A stretch of DNA of 64,000 nt from Lewinella sp050633125 (lineage in GTDB: Bacteria; Bacteroidota; Bacteroidia; Chitinophagales; Saprospiraceae): positions 12,891 through 76,890 of the forward strand of contig NZ_JBOEFX010000012.1 of NCBI RefSeq assembly GCF_050633125.1. The letters are read 5' to 3'. A program made the translations under genes and the position numbers. The notes beneath the pieces are model-generated. The model was not told where the DNA came from. It was given only the letters and a program-made list of their open reading frames with translations, and searched no databases. Within the stretch, counting starts at the first letter, position 1; each line of letters begins with the position of its first letter. Below are positions 18,599 to 27,097 of the stretch, one piece after another.

Positions 18599-20113
18599 TT
18601 AATTTTTAGATAAATTGGCCGGAAAGCTGAATGGATCAAAATTCCATAAATAGGGGAGGAGTAAATAAACCATCACTGTGATAATGAGTATTGAAATGAT
18701 ATTCATCCAAATACCAGCCTTGGCCATGTCGATGATTTTTAGATAGCCGGAACCAAATACCACCGCGTTGGGTGGCGTAGCTACGGGAAGCATAAAAGCA
18801 CAAGAGGCAGCTGTTGTAGCACCTACCATCAAGATGTAGGGATGAACGTTGATACCCAGTGCCAGTGGTGCCAAAATGGGCAGCATCATCGCAGTAGTCG
18901 CCAGGTTGGACGTGATTTCGGTCAGGAAATTAACTGCCGCAATAAGGATTAGTAAGAGGAATAACAGAGCGACCCCATCAAGCAAGGTCATTTGGCTCCC
19001 AATCCAATCTGCTAAACCGCTGAATTTAAACCCTTGCGCAAGTGCTAGCCCGCCGCCGAAAAGTAGCAGAATGCCCCAGGGGAGTTTCACCGCTTCTTCC
19101 CAGGTAATCAGCATACGTTTTTTATCTTTGGCAGCAGGTAGAAGAAACAGTACCAAGCCCGCAATCATTGCAATAATAGTATCGTCAAGGTCTGGAATAA
19201 AGCGCTGAAGTAGAAAAGAGCGACTGATCCAGGCAAAAGCCGTTAAGGCAAAAACAATCAGGACGCTTCTTTCTTCAAAACTGATCTTACCCATGGCTTG
19301 CAAGCGTTGCTGGATGGCTGGTCGCCCGCCTGGAAATGCCGTTACCTTGATTTTGAAAGCGTAGTTGGTGAGGTATTTCCAACAGATAAAGAGCAGGATA
19401 AGGGAAACAGGTAGCCCAAAACTGATCCACTGTGAGAAAGTGATTTCTACTCCATATTGCTCCTGAATGATCCCTGCTAATACCAAATTGGGCGGCGTAC
19501 CTATCAAGGTGGCCATTCCGCCGATAGAGGCACTATAAGCGATAGCCAGCATCAGCATTTTTCCGAAAAGGGTGTTTTCGTTCTCCTCTGTGCTGGGGTC
19601 ATCTTTGAGTTGAGAAACGATGGCCATGCCTATGGGAATCATCATTACCGCAGTAGCGGTATTGGAGATCCACATCGAAAGGAAAGCCGTTGCCACCATA
19701 AAGCCCAGCACGATCCGCTTCATATCAGTACCAATAAAGTTGATAATATTCAGCGCTATCCGGCGGTGTAGATTCCATCTTTCTATAGCAATAGCCAGAA
19801 TAAACCCTCCAATATAAAGGAAGATGTACTTATGCCCGAACGAGGCCGTTGTTTCTGATAAACTCAGTGCTCCAGTGAGCGGAAAGAGAACAATGGTGAG
19901 CAACGAAGTCATCGCAATCGGAATGGCCTCGGTGATCCACCAAATCGCAATCCAGAAGGTGCAGGCCAGTACGGCATGCCCCTCTGTACTCAGCCCCTTC
20001 AGGTGCATGAAGTTATAGCTCAGTAGAAAAATAAGCGGGCCGGCAATCAGCCCAATACGTTGTGCATTCCAGGTAGAATTTTTCAAAATGGACCTATTTT
20101 TCTGGTGATTCAA
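18599..20113 (-). CDS. DASS/SLC13-family sodium-coupled anion symporter
   Basis: Inner-membrane symporter of 504 residues in the divalent anion:sodium family. It shows the first Ser-Asn-Thr motif in ISNTATAVMMIPIG (about 150-165), the GGMATLIGTPPNLVL loop, and the second hairpin in FLTEITSNLATTAMMLPILAP, where the usual SNT reads SNL. These are the sites that bind the carboxylate or sulfate and sodium in characterised members. Succinate, malate, tartrate, citrate or sulfate are all possible substrates. The start overlaps the preceding SGNH hydrolase gene by 20 bp and the stop is 22 bp from SusC, so co-transcription with both is likely. Confidence 0.9.
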   Translation of the reverse strand: MNHQKNRSILKNSTWNAQRIGLIAGPLIFLLSYNFMHLKGLSTEGHAVLACTFWIAIWWITEAIPIAMTSLLTIVLFPLTGALSLSETTASFGHKYIFLYIGGFILAIAIERWNLHRRIALNIINFIGTDMKRIVLGFMVATAFLSMWISNTATAVMMIPIGMAIVSQLKDDPSTEENENTLFGKMLMLAIAYSASIGGMATLIGTPPNLVLAGIIQEQYGVEITFSQWISFGLPVSLILLFICWKYLTNYAFKIKVTAFPGGRPAIQQRLQAMGKISFEERSVLIVFALTAFAWISRSFLLQRFIPDLDDTIIAMIAGLVLFLLPAAKDKKRMLITWEEAVKLPWGILLLFGGGLALAQGFKFSGLADWIGSQMTLLDGVALLFLLLILIAAVNFLTEITSNLATTAMMLPILAPLALGINVHPYILMVGATTAASCAFMLPVATPPNAVVFGSGYLKIIDMAKAGIWMNIISILIITVMVYLLLPYLWNFDPFSFPANLSKN

Positions 20114-20861
20114 AGGGTAGGCCCAAGATGTCGGCAGCTACTTTCTGACAAAAGAGGGCATCTTCTTTGGACTGAATATTGAGGTAGAGTTTTTCTCCCG
20201 CGTGATCGGTGCTGAGCAGGCGAATGGGCAGTCCTACGGGCGACTGTCCTGTGAAAACGCCATAAAAAACACAGGCGGTCAGGTAAGTACCTGTAGGAGA
20301 GGGATGACTCTGGTCAGGGTCGTACAACTCAATATCAGGGCGTAAGCTACGGGCGCGCTCCCAAGCAGGCCCAACGGGGACTACCGTTGCGCCGCACATG
20401 CGAGCCAGTTCTTCGTATTTGGAAGTGATAGTTGCCTGCATATAGGGGTCGAATGCTCTGGCCCAAGTCATGTACAAGAATACGCGAGCTCCTTTAGCTT
20501 TGGCTTCGTTGGCAAACTGTTGGCCATAGTGAAGCAAAGTGTCTGGTGCATTGAGGGCCTGCATGCTGAAATCCTGCAAAACGACGGCGTCGTATTCCCC
20601 TTCTCTGAGCAATTGCAGTGATTGGAGCTTCTTTTCTCCTCGCCAGTGCTGGGCCAGGGAAGTTCCCCCGCTGGTAGATTGTCGAGTAGTGATATTTATC
20701 TTCTGGCTTTCAGCCATTGCTGCGACCTGATGAGGTAGGTTCCAGAAGTAAGTGTAACTATTGCCAATAAAGAGAACCTTCTCCGGCGTTTGGGCGGATG
20801 CGCTTAAGCTAAATAAGAGAAATCCAACAGTGAGTAAGGTAGTGTGAAAGGCTTTTGTCAT
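20094..20861 (-). CDS. Exported SGNH/GDSL-type hydrolase
   Basis: Secreted protein of 255 residues with a signal peptide (cleavage after SASAQ, about residue 24). SGNH-hydrolase blocks are visible: KVLFIGNSYTYFWNLP (block I with the nucleophilic Ser in GNS), AVVLQDFSMQ, and near the C-terminus DPDQSHPSPTGTYLTACVFYGVFTG (block V with the Asp-x-x-His pair). Members of this group are esterases or acetylesterases acting on carbohydrates or other esters. It is the first gene of the minus-strand run; its last 20 bp overlap the symporter gene, suggesting translational coupling. The link to an anion symporter suggests that an ester-released acid is imported. Confidence 0.85.
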   Translation of the reverse strand: MTKAFHTTLLTVGFLLFSLSASAQTPEKVLFIGNSYTYFWNLPHQVAAMAESQKINITTRQSTSGGTSLAQHWRGEKKLQSLQLLREGEYDAVVLQDFSMQALNAPDTLLHYGQQFANEAKAKGARVFLYMTWARAFDPYMQATITSKYEELARMCGATVVPVGPAWERARSLRPDIELYDPDQSHPSPTGTYLTACVFYGVFTGQSPVGLPIRLLSTDHAGEKLYLNIQSKEDALFCQKVAADILGLPFESPEK

Positions 20862-21046
20862 GATTAGAGATATTCGTTAGGGGGTTCTTTTATTACCAAA
20901 TAAGAAGTTATCTTTAAGGAAGACGCCCAAAGTGTGCCCGCAAGATAGCAGGTGAAACCGGGTTTAAAAAGAATAATATTTTGTTTTATAAACTTTTTAC
21001 AGTATTTTATACCATTTTACACTTTTTTACACACGTTTGAGCCTGC

Positions 21047-22228
21047 ATGGAACAAAGTTTAAAGGATAAATTCATCACCAAACTGGAAGAGAAATATGGG
21101 GCTTGGAATAAGTCGACTTCCAAGTTCGGAGCCACGTCATTTGGTGTCATTTCACAGGATTTAAGTATTAGTGCTAGCCAGTTTACCAAACTTATTTATG
21201 GTACAGCCACAGAAGGAATGTACCAACGGTCGATAGAAAATATTAACCGATTACTCCAACGGGAATCGATTCGCATTGAATTAGCAGCAACCTTAGAGGA
21301 AAAGGAGGAATTGGAGCGCGCCTTGCTCAAAAGACAACAGCAGATGGCTGCCAACCGGAAAAAGCGCATCCCTTACGTCCTGGTTTCACTTTTGACAGGT
21401 GCTTTATTGGCTTATTTGGTGCTGCCTCAGCTAGGAGGCGATGAGGAGGTAATGGTTGCTGGTGACCACCCCCTGAGCATCTATTTTGACCAAGATTTTA
21501 ATGCCAGCTTCAATTCTCCTTATCTGGATATTGCCGAGGTGCAGGATTTTTGCCCTTGCAGTGCTTACGAAGGTGAGTGGGGTTTGAGTAATCAGTATAA
21601 ACTGCCGCTGCCAGGGTCTCGCAGACCAGGGCTTTATTATTTGGCAAAAAGTGCCGATGTGCGGATGAAGTGTTCTCGTTATGATACCACAGCCTTGGGG
21701 CAGGGTTATGTGTTGTCGGCCTATGAATACTTAATTAATGAAATTTGGTTGGATACCAAAATGACCCCACTAAGCCCTACTTACTTCAACCAGGAAATCT
21801 TATCCTTTACCCAGGAATTTGAAGAATTACAGTTTGAGGGCAATCCTCAGTTCCAAAAGGTCGCGACGATTCATTCTTTCTTTACCGACAAATTTGAAAT
21901 TTACCAGGACTCCATCGTACGCAAAGGAGAACCCTGCGGCCGCTACGCATCGGATGTAAACCAGGAGCTAGCAGCTGAATACGAGATTGATATCAAATAC
22001 ATTCTCAAAAACGTCCTCGGCAACATGACGACTACCCGCTGCTCTTCCACCGTAAATCCTTTCTGTGATCCCAATGACCTGAAGGAAAAAGAGAGCACCA
22101 TATTATTTGACTGTATCTACACCATTAATAATGAAAACTTGGGCATTGGTGGTGGCTATCCTTACCAAAAAGGCTACCTTCTGAAGAAGCAGAACTATGC
22201 CGATAACCTGATCTGTGCTTGCGAGTGA
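21047..22228 (+). CDS. Membrane-anchored protein with N-terminal HTH-like domain, function unknown
   Basis: Protein of 393 residues that I do not recognise as a named family. Residues 1-75 look like a cryptic helix-turn-helix (FGVISQDLSISASQFTKLIYG, then YQRSIENINRLLQ), followed by a short coiled coil rich in Glu/Arg/Gln (about 76-105), one transmembrane helix (VLVSLLTGALLAYLVLP, about 110-128) and an extracytoplasmic domain of about 260 residues with several Cys (CPCSAYEG, MKCSRYD, CGRYASD, TRCSSTVNPFCD, CACE end). The layout fits a one-component membrane sensor that binds DNA in the cytoplasm. The 5' region is AT-rich with repeated TTTTACA words. Target genes are unknown. Confidence 0.7.
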   Translation: MEQSLKDKFITKLEEKYGAWNKSTSKFGATSFGVISQDLSISASQFTKLIYGTATEGMYQRSIENINRLLQRESIRIELAATLEEKEELERALLKRQQQMAANRKKRIPYVLVSLLTGALLAYLVLPQLGGDEEVMVAGDHPLSIYFDQDFNASFNSPYLDIAEVQDFCPCSAYEGEWGLSNQYKLPLPGSRRPGLYYLAKSADVRMKCSRYDTTALGQGYVLSAYEYLINEIWLDTKMTPLSPTYFNQEILSFTQEFEELQFEGNPQFQKVATIHSFFTDKFEIYQDSIVRKGEPCGRYASDVNQELAAEYEIDIKYILKNVLGNMTTTRCSSTVNPFCDPNDLKEKESTILFDCIYTINNENLGIGGGYPYQKGYLLKKQNYADNLICACE

Positions 22229-22694
22229 GTACTGTTTCCCTGATTGATGGTTTGGGGCCATGCCGGTAGGGGAGTTGCGTTGCAAACGCCCCTACGGCAC
22301 CGGGCTGTTCGCTCTTACCTTCGGTACCGCTGCCATCCCCTTGTCCTTAGTCCCTCCGGGCCTCGCGCTTCAGCCCCCGGCTTGCGCACTTAACCCATTA
22401 GCAGTAGCAAATGTACCCTGCTGGCGGGGTCGATTCACAGAATCGGGGGTGGATTCTCTCCAGTCATAGTTGGGTTTGCCTGAGTCGAGGGGGATAACTC
22501 ACGGCGAGTACAGCGAGCAATGTGCGACCTCTGCCGAGGTCAGGGCTAAAGATAAAAATGAGTCTCGCTCCTGTTAGTTTCCAAACTAACAGGTAGTATC
22601 CCGCTGGCCTCCGGACTAGCACTACCAGTACTCCTCACTAAACCCCACCACCTATTTTTACGTTTCATAGTCTCTATACCGATCTTAAAGCGGT
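22229..22694. repeat. Gene-free repeat-rich stretch
   Basis: It contains a GC-rich tract (22262-22400), a GACCTC-GAGGTC palindrome (22526-22541), and a perfect palindrome CCTGTTAGTTTccAAACTAACAGG (22570-22593) followed by TATCCCGCTGG, whose element recurs at 33729-33801. Short open frames here show no protein signals. It looks like an accumulation of REP-like elements between genes. Confidence 0.55.
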
Positions 22695-23762
22695 TTGGGC
22701 TTTTGCCCAAACTACTTAGTTGTCGGAATATCTCCATTTGCGGATAGAATTCTGCTAAAAATCACCCCCTCTTTGGAATACCGATACAATCCCGAGCTCC
22801 CCATCATTCGCCCCAACTGGCAGGGCAACCCCTTTAAAGATGGCGCTTTTCAATACCTGCAAGATCCTTTCTTTCCGGAATGGAAGACCGTCCTGCGGAT
22901 GCTCATGACCCCCAACCCGCAGCGCCGCGAAAAGAAGGCCGACCAGTGGCGACCAGCCATACTGCCATCTACAGATTGGATAGCCGATAAAGACCGCGAC
23001 TTTTTGGTGTGGCTGGGCCATGCCTGCTTCGTGATACAACTGGGCGGCATTCGCTACATCACCGACCCTGTGCTGAATGGAATGCCCATGGTGCCGCGCC
23101 TCGTGCATCCGCCTTTCCCAACGCCGCAGATAACGGGCGTGGATTATATCCTGATTTCGCACGACCACCGCGATCATTGTGACCAAAAATCGGTACAGCA
23201 GCTCCTAAGCGCGAACCCACAGGCGAAAATCTTCACTTCCCTCGGCATGGAGCGCACCATCAGTAAGTGGATAGGCGATACTCCGATGCAAACGGCAGGC
23301 TGGTACCAGCAATTCAAAAGCCCCAGCCACGAACCCCAACTGACGTTCTTGCCCACCCGGCACTGGAGCCGCCGAGGCTTGTTTGACTTCAACCAAGTAC
23401 TGTGGGGCGCATTCCTATTCGAGTACCAGGGCAAACGCCACTATTTTGGCGGCGACAGCGCCTACCACTGGCCCTTTGCTGATACCGGCGAGCACTTTCC
23501 CGATATCGACATCGCCATGCTGGGCATCGGCGCCTACGCCCCCGATTACATGATGCAAGGCGCCCACATGAACCCGGAAGAAGCCGTGCAAGCCTGGCAA
23601 GACCTTGGCGCCAAACGCTTGCTCCCCATGCACTACGGCACCTACGACCTGAGCAATGAACCCGCCAGCGAGCCCTACCGCCGCATCCAAAAAGCAATGG
23701 CCGAGCAAGAGCGGAGCCATGATTTGATCTTGCCAGGGGTGAATGAGGTGGTGTATTTGTAG
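22695..23762 (+). CDS. MBL-fold metallo-hydrolase, NAPE-PLD/UlaG-like
   Basis: Metallo-beta-lactamase-fold hydrolase of about 340 residues. The zinc motif HxHxDH is clear in ILISHDHRDHCDQKSV, other ligands in LPTRHWSRRGLFD, HYFGGDSAYHW and LLPMHYGTYDLS. The N-terminal PSLEYRYNPELPIIRPNWQGNPFKDG block and the WLGHACFVIQLGG strand resemble bacterial NAPE-PLD-type phosphodiesterases. The likely reaction is hydrolysis of a phosphodiester (e.g. N-acyl-phosphatidylethanolamine), inferred from family. The start is uncertain: no ATG lies between the repeat-rich upstream region and the conserved N-terminus, and the TTG at 22695 is a fallback; an ATT or CTG near 22749 would fit the homology better. Confidence 0.85.
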   Translation: MGFCPNYLVVGISPFADRILLKITPSLEYRYNPELPIIRPNWQGNPFKDGAFQYLQDPFFPEWKTVLRMLMTPNPQRREKKADQWRPAILPSTDWIADKDRDFLVWLGHACFVIQLGGIRYITDPVLNGMPMVPRLVHPPFPTPQITGVDYILISHDHRDHCDQKSVQQLLSANPQAKIFTSLGMERTISKWIGDTPMQTAGWYQQFKSPSHEPQLTFLPTRHWSRRGLFDFNQVLWGAFLFEYQGKRHYFGGDSAYHWPFADTGEHFPDIDIAMLGIGAYAPDYMMQGAHMNPEEAVQAWQDLGAKRLLPMHYGTYDLSNEPASEPYRRIQKAMAEQERSHDLILPGVNEVVYL

Positions 23763-23788
23763 GGTACTGTTAATCTATAGGTTAATAG

Positions 23789-23811
23789 CCCCTCCTTCAA
23801 AAGGGAGGGGT
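23789..23811 (+). terminator. CCCCTCC/GGGAGGGG hairpin
   Basis: Stem CCCCTCC (23790-23796) and GGGAGGGG around a TTCAAAA-type loop, followed by TTGGGGTGGG. It sits 30 bp downstream of the metallo-hydrolase stop. The same kind of hairpin is a frequent intergenic element in Bacteroidota and may act as a weak terminator; there is no T-run. Confidence 0.35.
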
Positions 23812-24039
23812 TGGGGTGGGTCGTGAATTCAAGCTGAAAAGCGTCACGCATATATCGCCTGTACCTTTTGTCTTAAGGGCGCGAAGCAGCCCGTATCTTT
23901 CTAGTGCCTTTTGCCGATGCCCCCAAAGGCACACCTCCAGCAAAATCCAGCCTACTTGATCTTTTGATACGTTTGCCCTATTTATCAACAGCACGCCCCT
24001 CGTATTCAGATTTAATTTTTATTTTCACGATCAGTCCCC

Positions 24040-24204
24040 GTATACTTCGGCAAGCTTAGATTTGTGAAAAATTGACAATGCTATTTTTTTGGCTAGTAAG
24101 GCAAAAAACGTAGCCATAGCCTGAGCTAAGGCGAGGCTTTTTAACGCAGCTAGCCGAGAAAAGAGCAAGACAAAATTCACAAATTTAGGGTTGCCGAAGT
24201 ATAT
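24040..24204. repeat. 165-bp palindromic element (MITE-like)
   Basis: Ends GTATACTTCGGCAA (24040-24053) and TTGCCGAAGTATAT (24191-24204) are near-perfect inverted copies. Inverted similarity continues inward: ATTTGTGAA with TTCACAAAT, TGCT..GGCTAG with CTAGCC..AGCA, and AGCC/TAGC blocks near the centre, so the two halves pair along most of their length. No coding frame crosses it. It resembles a small non-autonomous mobile element or a large REP palindrome. Confidence 0.7.
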
Positions 24205-24302
24205 ATCGAGCTTCAGCTCAATGATTATGTCTGCTTGCACGAAACTCCAAGCTACAGTCCTACGCTTACGATCAAAAACATCACCCCTACAAAAAAAACA
24301 CC

Positions 24303-27089
24303 ATGCAAAAAGCCTTTCTCACCCTGAATACGGAAATACACACGACAAGGATCAATCGGATAGCGACGGATGCTCAGGGTAAATACGTATTGACAGCTAG
24401 TTTAGATAAAACCGCCAAACTGTGGGACAATGCCAGCGGGCGCTTGCTCCAAACGTATCGTCCCCCTGTTGGGGAAGGAAATGAGGGTATGCTGAACGCT
24501 TGTGCCCTATCGCCCGATGGGCAGGAGGTTGCTATTAGTGGTTGGACAAGCAAAGGTGGATTCAATAATAGCATTTACATTTTCAATGCCTCTACCGGTA
24601 TTTTAGAGCAGCGGCTCTCAGGCCTCCCTAATGTGATCCATTCTTTAGCCTTCTCCCCAAACGGACGTTATTTAGCAGCTTCTTTAGGAGGACAAAATGG
24701 GGTTCGTATTTTTCGGCGAGGTACCTACCGGGAAATTTTCAGTGACCCTGCTTATGATAATTCCAGCTTTAACCTGGTCTTCTCGGCTACGGGCCAGTTG
24801 GCGAGTGTGGCCAACGATGGATACCTTCGTTTGTACGATAGTGATTTCACCCTCCTTCAAAAAACAAAAACCACAGGTGGCTCCCAACCTTTTTCGGTCG
24901 CCTTTTCCCCTGGCGGAATTTTGCTCGCACTCGGTTATGATGACAGCCCTAAAGTACAAGTACTTGACAGGAAGACCTTACAGCTAGCCTACGAACCCGA
25001 TATTACTGACGCTGATGATGTAAGTAATAGGTTTCATTGTGTTGCTTTCTCTCAAGATGGGAAAAAGCTGATTGCTGGTGGAATGCTATCAAAATACAAG
25101 GATGGTAAATGGTGGCATCAGCTACGCTGCTGGGAAGATGCTGGAAAAGGAAGTTATCAGGATTTTACTGTAGCCCAGACTACCATCATGGATGTTAAGT
25201 CGCTGCCCAATGGTAATGTTTTGTATGGAAGTGCTGCTCCAGATTGGGGTATTATCAATCCTATTAACGGAGAAAAACTCGTTTACAAGCCCGCAGAACT
25301 GTTTGATTATGGGCTTAAGAACAAATCTCACTTTAAAGCGAGTAGGGCTGGTTTTGAAATAGGGTTTACGGCTGTCAATCATCCAGCATTCACTTTTGAT
25401 GTGGGAACACGTATTTTAGAAGAGGCAAGTTCTAATATGCCTACCTTTCAAACAAGCCGGGGGAATATTGACATTACGGAATGGGGGGGTACGTACCACC
25501 CAGCCCTTAATAGTAAGCCTTTATCCTTCCTGAAAAAATACGAAAAATGCTATGCTGTAGATATTGCTAATAATGAACAAAGTATCATTTTCGGTGCAGG
25601 TTTTGGCCTTTACAAACTAGACAGTCAAGGTAATAAAATTTGGAACACCCCAACCCAGTCAGTAGCTTGGGCCGTGAAAATAACAGGGAACAACGAACTG
25701 GTCGTCACCGCTTTTGGCAACGGCCGCATCTGCTGGTACCGCATGAGTGACGGGGCGCTTCTCCTATCTCTTTACCTTCACCCAGATCAAGAGCGCTGGG
25801 TACTCTGGACGCCCTCTGGCTACTATGATGCGTCAGCGGGCGCAGAAGAACTCATCGGCTGGCACGTCAACCAAGGGGCGGATCAAGAGGGGCTTTTTTA
25901 TCCAATCTCCCGCTTCCGTAGCCAGTTTTATCGGCCGGATGTGATTGATATTATCTTGGAGGAACTGGATGAGGAAAAAGCACTAGAGCGCGCCAATACC
26001 GAAGGGAAACGTAAGGCAAACACCCGCTCCGTTTTGCAAGAGCTGCCCCCCAAGGTGAGAATTCTCTCTCCCGCCAAGGGCGAGACGGTCGACAGTACCA
26101 GCATCAAACTCAAATACAGCATGGAATCGCCCGATGGCACTCCCATCCAGGCGGTGAAAATCCTGGTAGATGGCCGCCCGGTAGGAAATACCGTCAGGGC
26201 TGGACTCCCCAGCGGCACCACCGAAGAAATAACGGTTGATATCCCCTCCAAGGATTGTACCGTGGCAGTAATTGCCGAAAACGAGCACGGTAGCAGCGAG
26301 GCTACCAGTACCTACCTCACCTGGCGCGGTAAAACGCCCGTGTATGTGGCCAAGCCCAAGCTTTACTTGCTGGCGGTAGGCGTTAGTACTTACCAGCATC
26401 TCCCTCCATTGCAATACGCGGCGAAGGATGCCCAGGATTTTGCGGCAGCATTCGCGCAGCAGAAAGGAGTGATGTACAGCGAAGTGGTCACTAAAATCCT
26501 CACCAATGACGAGGCCACCAAAGATGATATTCTCGACGGCCTCGACTGGATCGTACACGAAACGACTAGTAAGGATCTGGCAGTACTCTTCTTTTCAGGG
26601 CATGGACTTGATAACAATGCAGGTACTTTCTTTTTTATGCCCCAGGCCGCGAGGACAGAATCCCTCCGCCGTACGGGCGTCATGAAGGAGGCCATCAAAG
26701 AGGCGATTGCGACCATACCCGGCAAAGTGATCACTTTTATGGATGCTTGTCACGCGGGTGGTCTCATGAAAGATACTCGCCGAGGCGGTAGTCCGGATAT
26801 CAGTCGTATCCTCAACGAGTTTGCCTCGGCAGAGAATGGATCAATCACTTACTCCTCCTCTACAGGCCGGCAGTATTCTTTGGAAAATACGGAATGGCAA
26901 AATGGTGCATTTACCAAGGCGCTGGTGGAAGGCCTCGAAGGCAAAGCCAAAGCCTCCGACGGGCGCGTCACCTGCAAATCACTAGACGGCTACGTTACTG
27001 AACGGGTGAAGACCCTCACCAAAGGCAAGCAATCACCCGTGACTAATTTTCCGCCCGACACGCCGGACTTTACCATTGCCGTGTTTTAG
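24303..27089 (+). CDS. WD40-repeat protein with C-terminal caspase-like (peptidase C14) domain
   Basis: Protein of 928 residues with no signal peptide. Residues 1-500 form WD40-type beta-propeller repeats (ASLDKTAKLWDNASGRLLQTY; ALSPDGQEVAISGW; AFSPNGRYLAASLG; AFSQDGKKLIAGG). A linker ends in VRILSPAKGETVDSTSIKLKYS, an Ig-like strand domain (about 580-670). The caspase-fold domain starts at YLLAVGVSTYQHLPPLQYAAKDAQDFAAAF (about 692) and has the catalytic dyad His 767 (LFFSGHGLD) and Cys 816 (ITFMDACHAGG). Such proteins are bacterial metacaspase-like proteases, with the propeller as sensor or scaffold. Proposed roles include regulated cell death and defence; here no clear defence partner lies next to it. 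Ends 8 bp before the convergent oxygenase gene. Confidence 0.9.
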   Translation: MQKAFLTLNTEIHTTRINRIATDAQGKYVLTASLDKTAKLWDNASGRLLQTYRPPVGEGNEGMLNACALSPDGQEVAISGWTSKGGFNNSIYIFNASTGILEQRLSGLPNVIHSLAFSPNGRYLAASLGGQNGVRIFRRGTYREIFSDPAYDNSSFNLVFSATGQLASVANDGYLRLYDSDFTLLQKTKTTGGSQPFSVAFSPGGILLALGYDDSPKVQVLDRKTLQLAYEPDITDADDVSNRFHCVAFSQDGKKLIAGGMLSKYKDGKWWHQLRCWEDAGKGSYQDFTVAQTTIMDVKSLPNGNVLYGSAAPDWGIINPINGEKLVYKPAELFDYGLKNKSHFKASRAGFEIGFTAVNHPAFTFDVGTRILEEASSNMPTFQTSRGNIDITEWGGTYHPALNSKPLSFLKKYEKCYAVDIANNEQSIIFGAGFGLYKLDSQGNKIWNTPTQSVAWAVKITGNNELVVTAFGNGRICWYRMSDGALLLSLYLHPDQERWVLWTPSGYYDASAGAEELIGWHVNQGADQEGLFYPISRFRSQFYRPDVIDIILEELDEEKALERANTEGKRKANTRSVLQELPPKVRILSPAKGETVDSTSIKLKYSMESPDGTPIQAVKILVDGRPVGNTVRAGLPSGTTEEITVDIPSKDCTVAVIAENEHGSSEATSTYLTWRGKTPVYVAKPKLYLLAVGVSTYQHLPPLQYAAKDAQDFAAAFAQQKGVMYSEVVTKILTNDEATKDDILDGLDWIVHETTSKDLAVLFFSGHGLDNNAGTFFFMPQAARTESLRRTGVMKEAIKEAIATIPGKVITFMDACHAGGLMKDTRRGGSPDISRILNEFASAENGSITYSSSTGRQYSLENTEWQNGAFTKALVEGLEGKAKASDGRVTCKSLDGYVTERVKTLTKGKQSPVTNFPPDTPDFTIAVF

Positions 27090-27097
27090 GTCTGTAT

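Larger units (their letters stand above)
23763..24302. other. Gene-free stretch upstream of the WD40-caspase gene
   Basis: It holds a terminator-like hairpin just after the metallo-hydrolase gene (23789-23811, CCCCTCC..GGGAGGGG), then about 220 bp without clear signals, then a 165-bp near-complete palindrome (24040-24204) and about 100 bp of leader to the ATG at 24303. No plausible protein-coding frame was seen. Confidence 0.5.

Noticed and set aside
18599..20861. Sulfate-uptake operon reading with the SulP gene
   Set aside because: The SulP gene is more than 16 kb away on the other strand, and the DASS substrate cannot be fixed from sequence.
23389..23720. Long minus-strand frames opposite the metallo-hydrolase
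   Set aside because: Low-complexity Arg/Gly/Cys composition typical of antisense shadows; the plus-strand product has clear zinc motifs.
25983..26558. 191-codon minus-strand frame opposite the caspase region
   Set aside because: No family features, while the plus strand encodes the caspase domain with catalytic residues.
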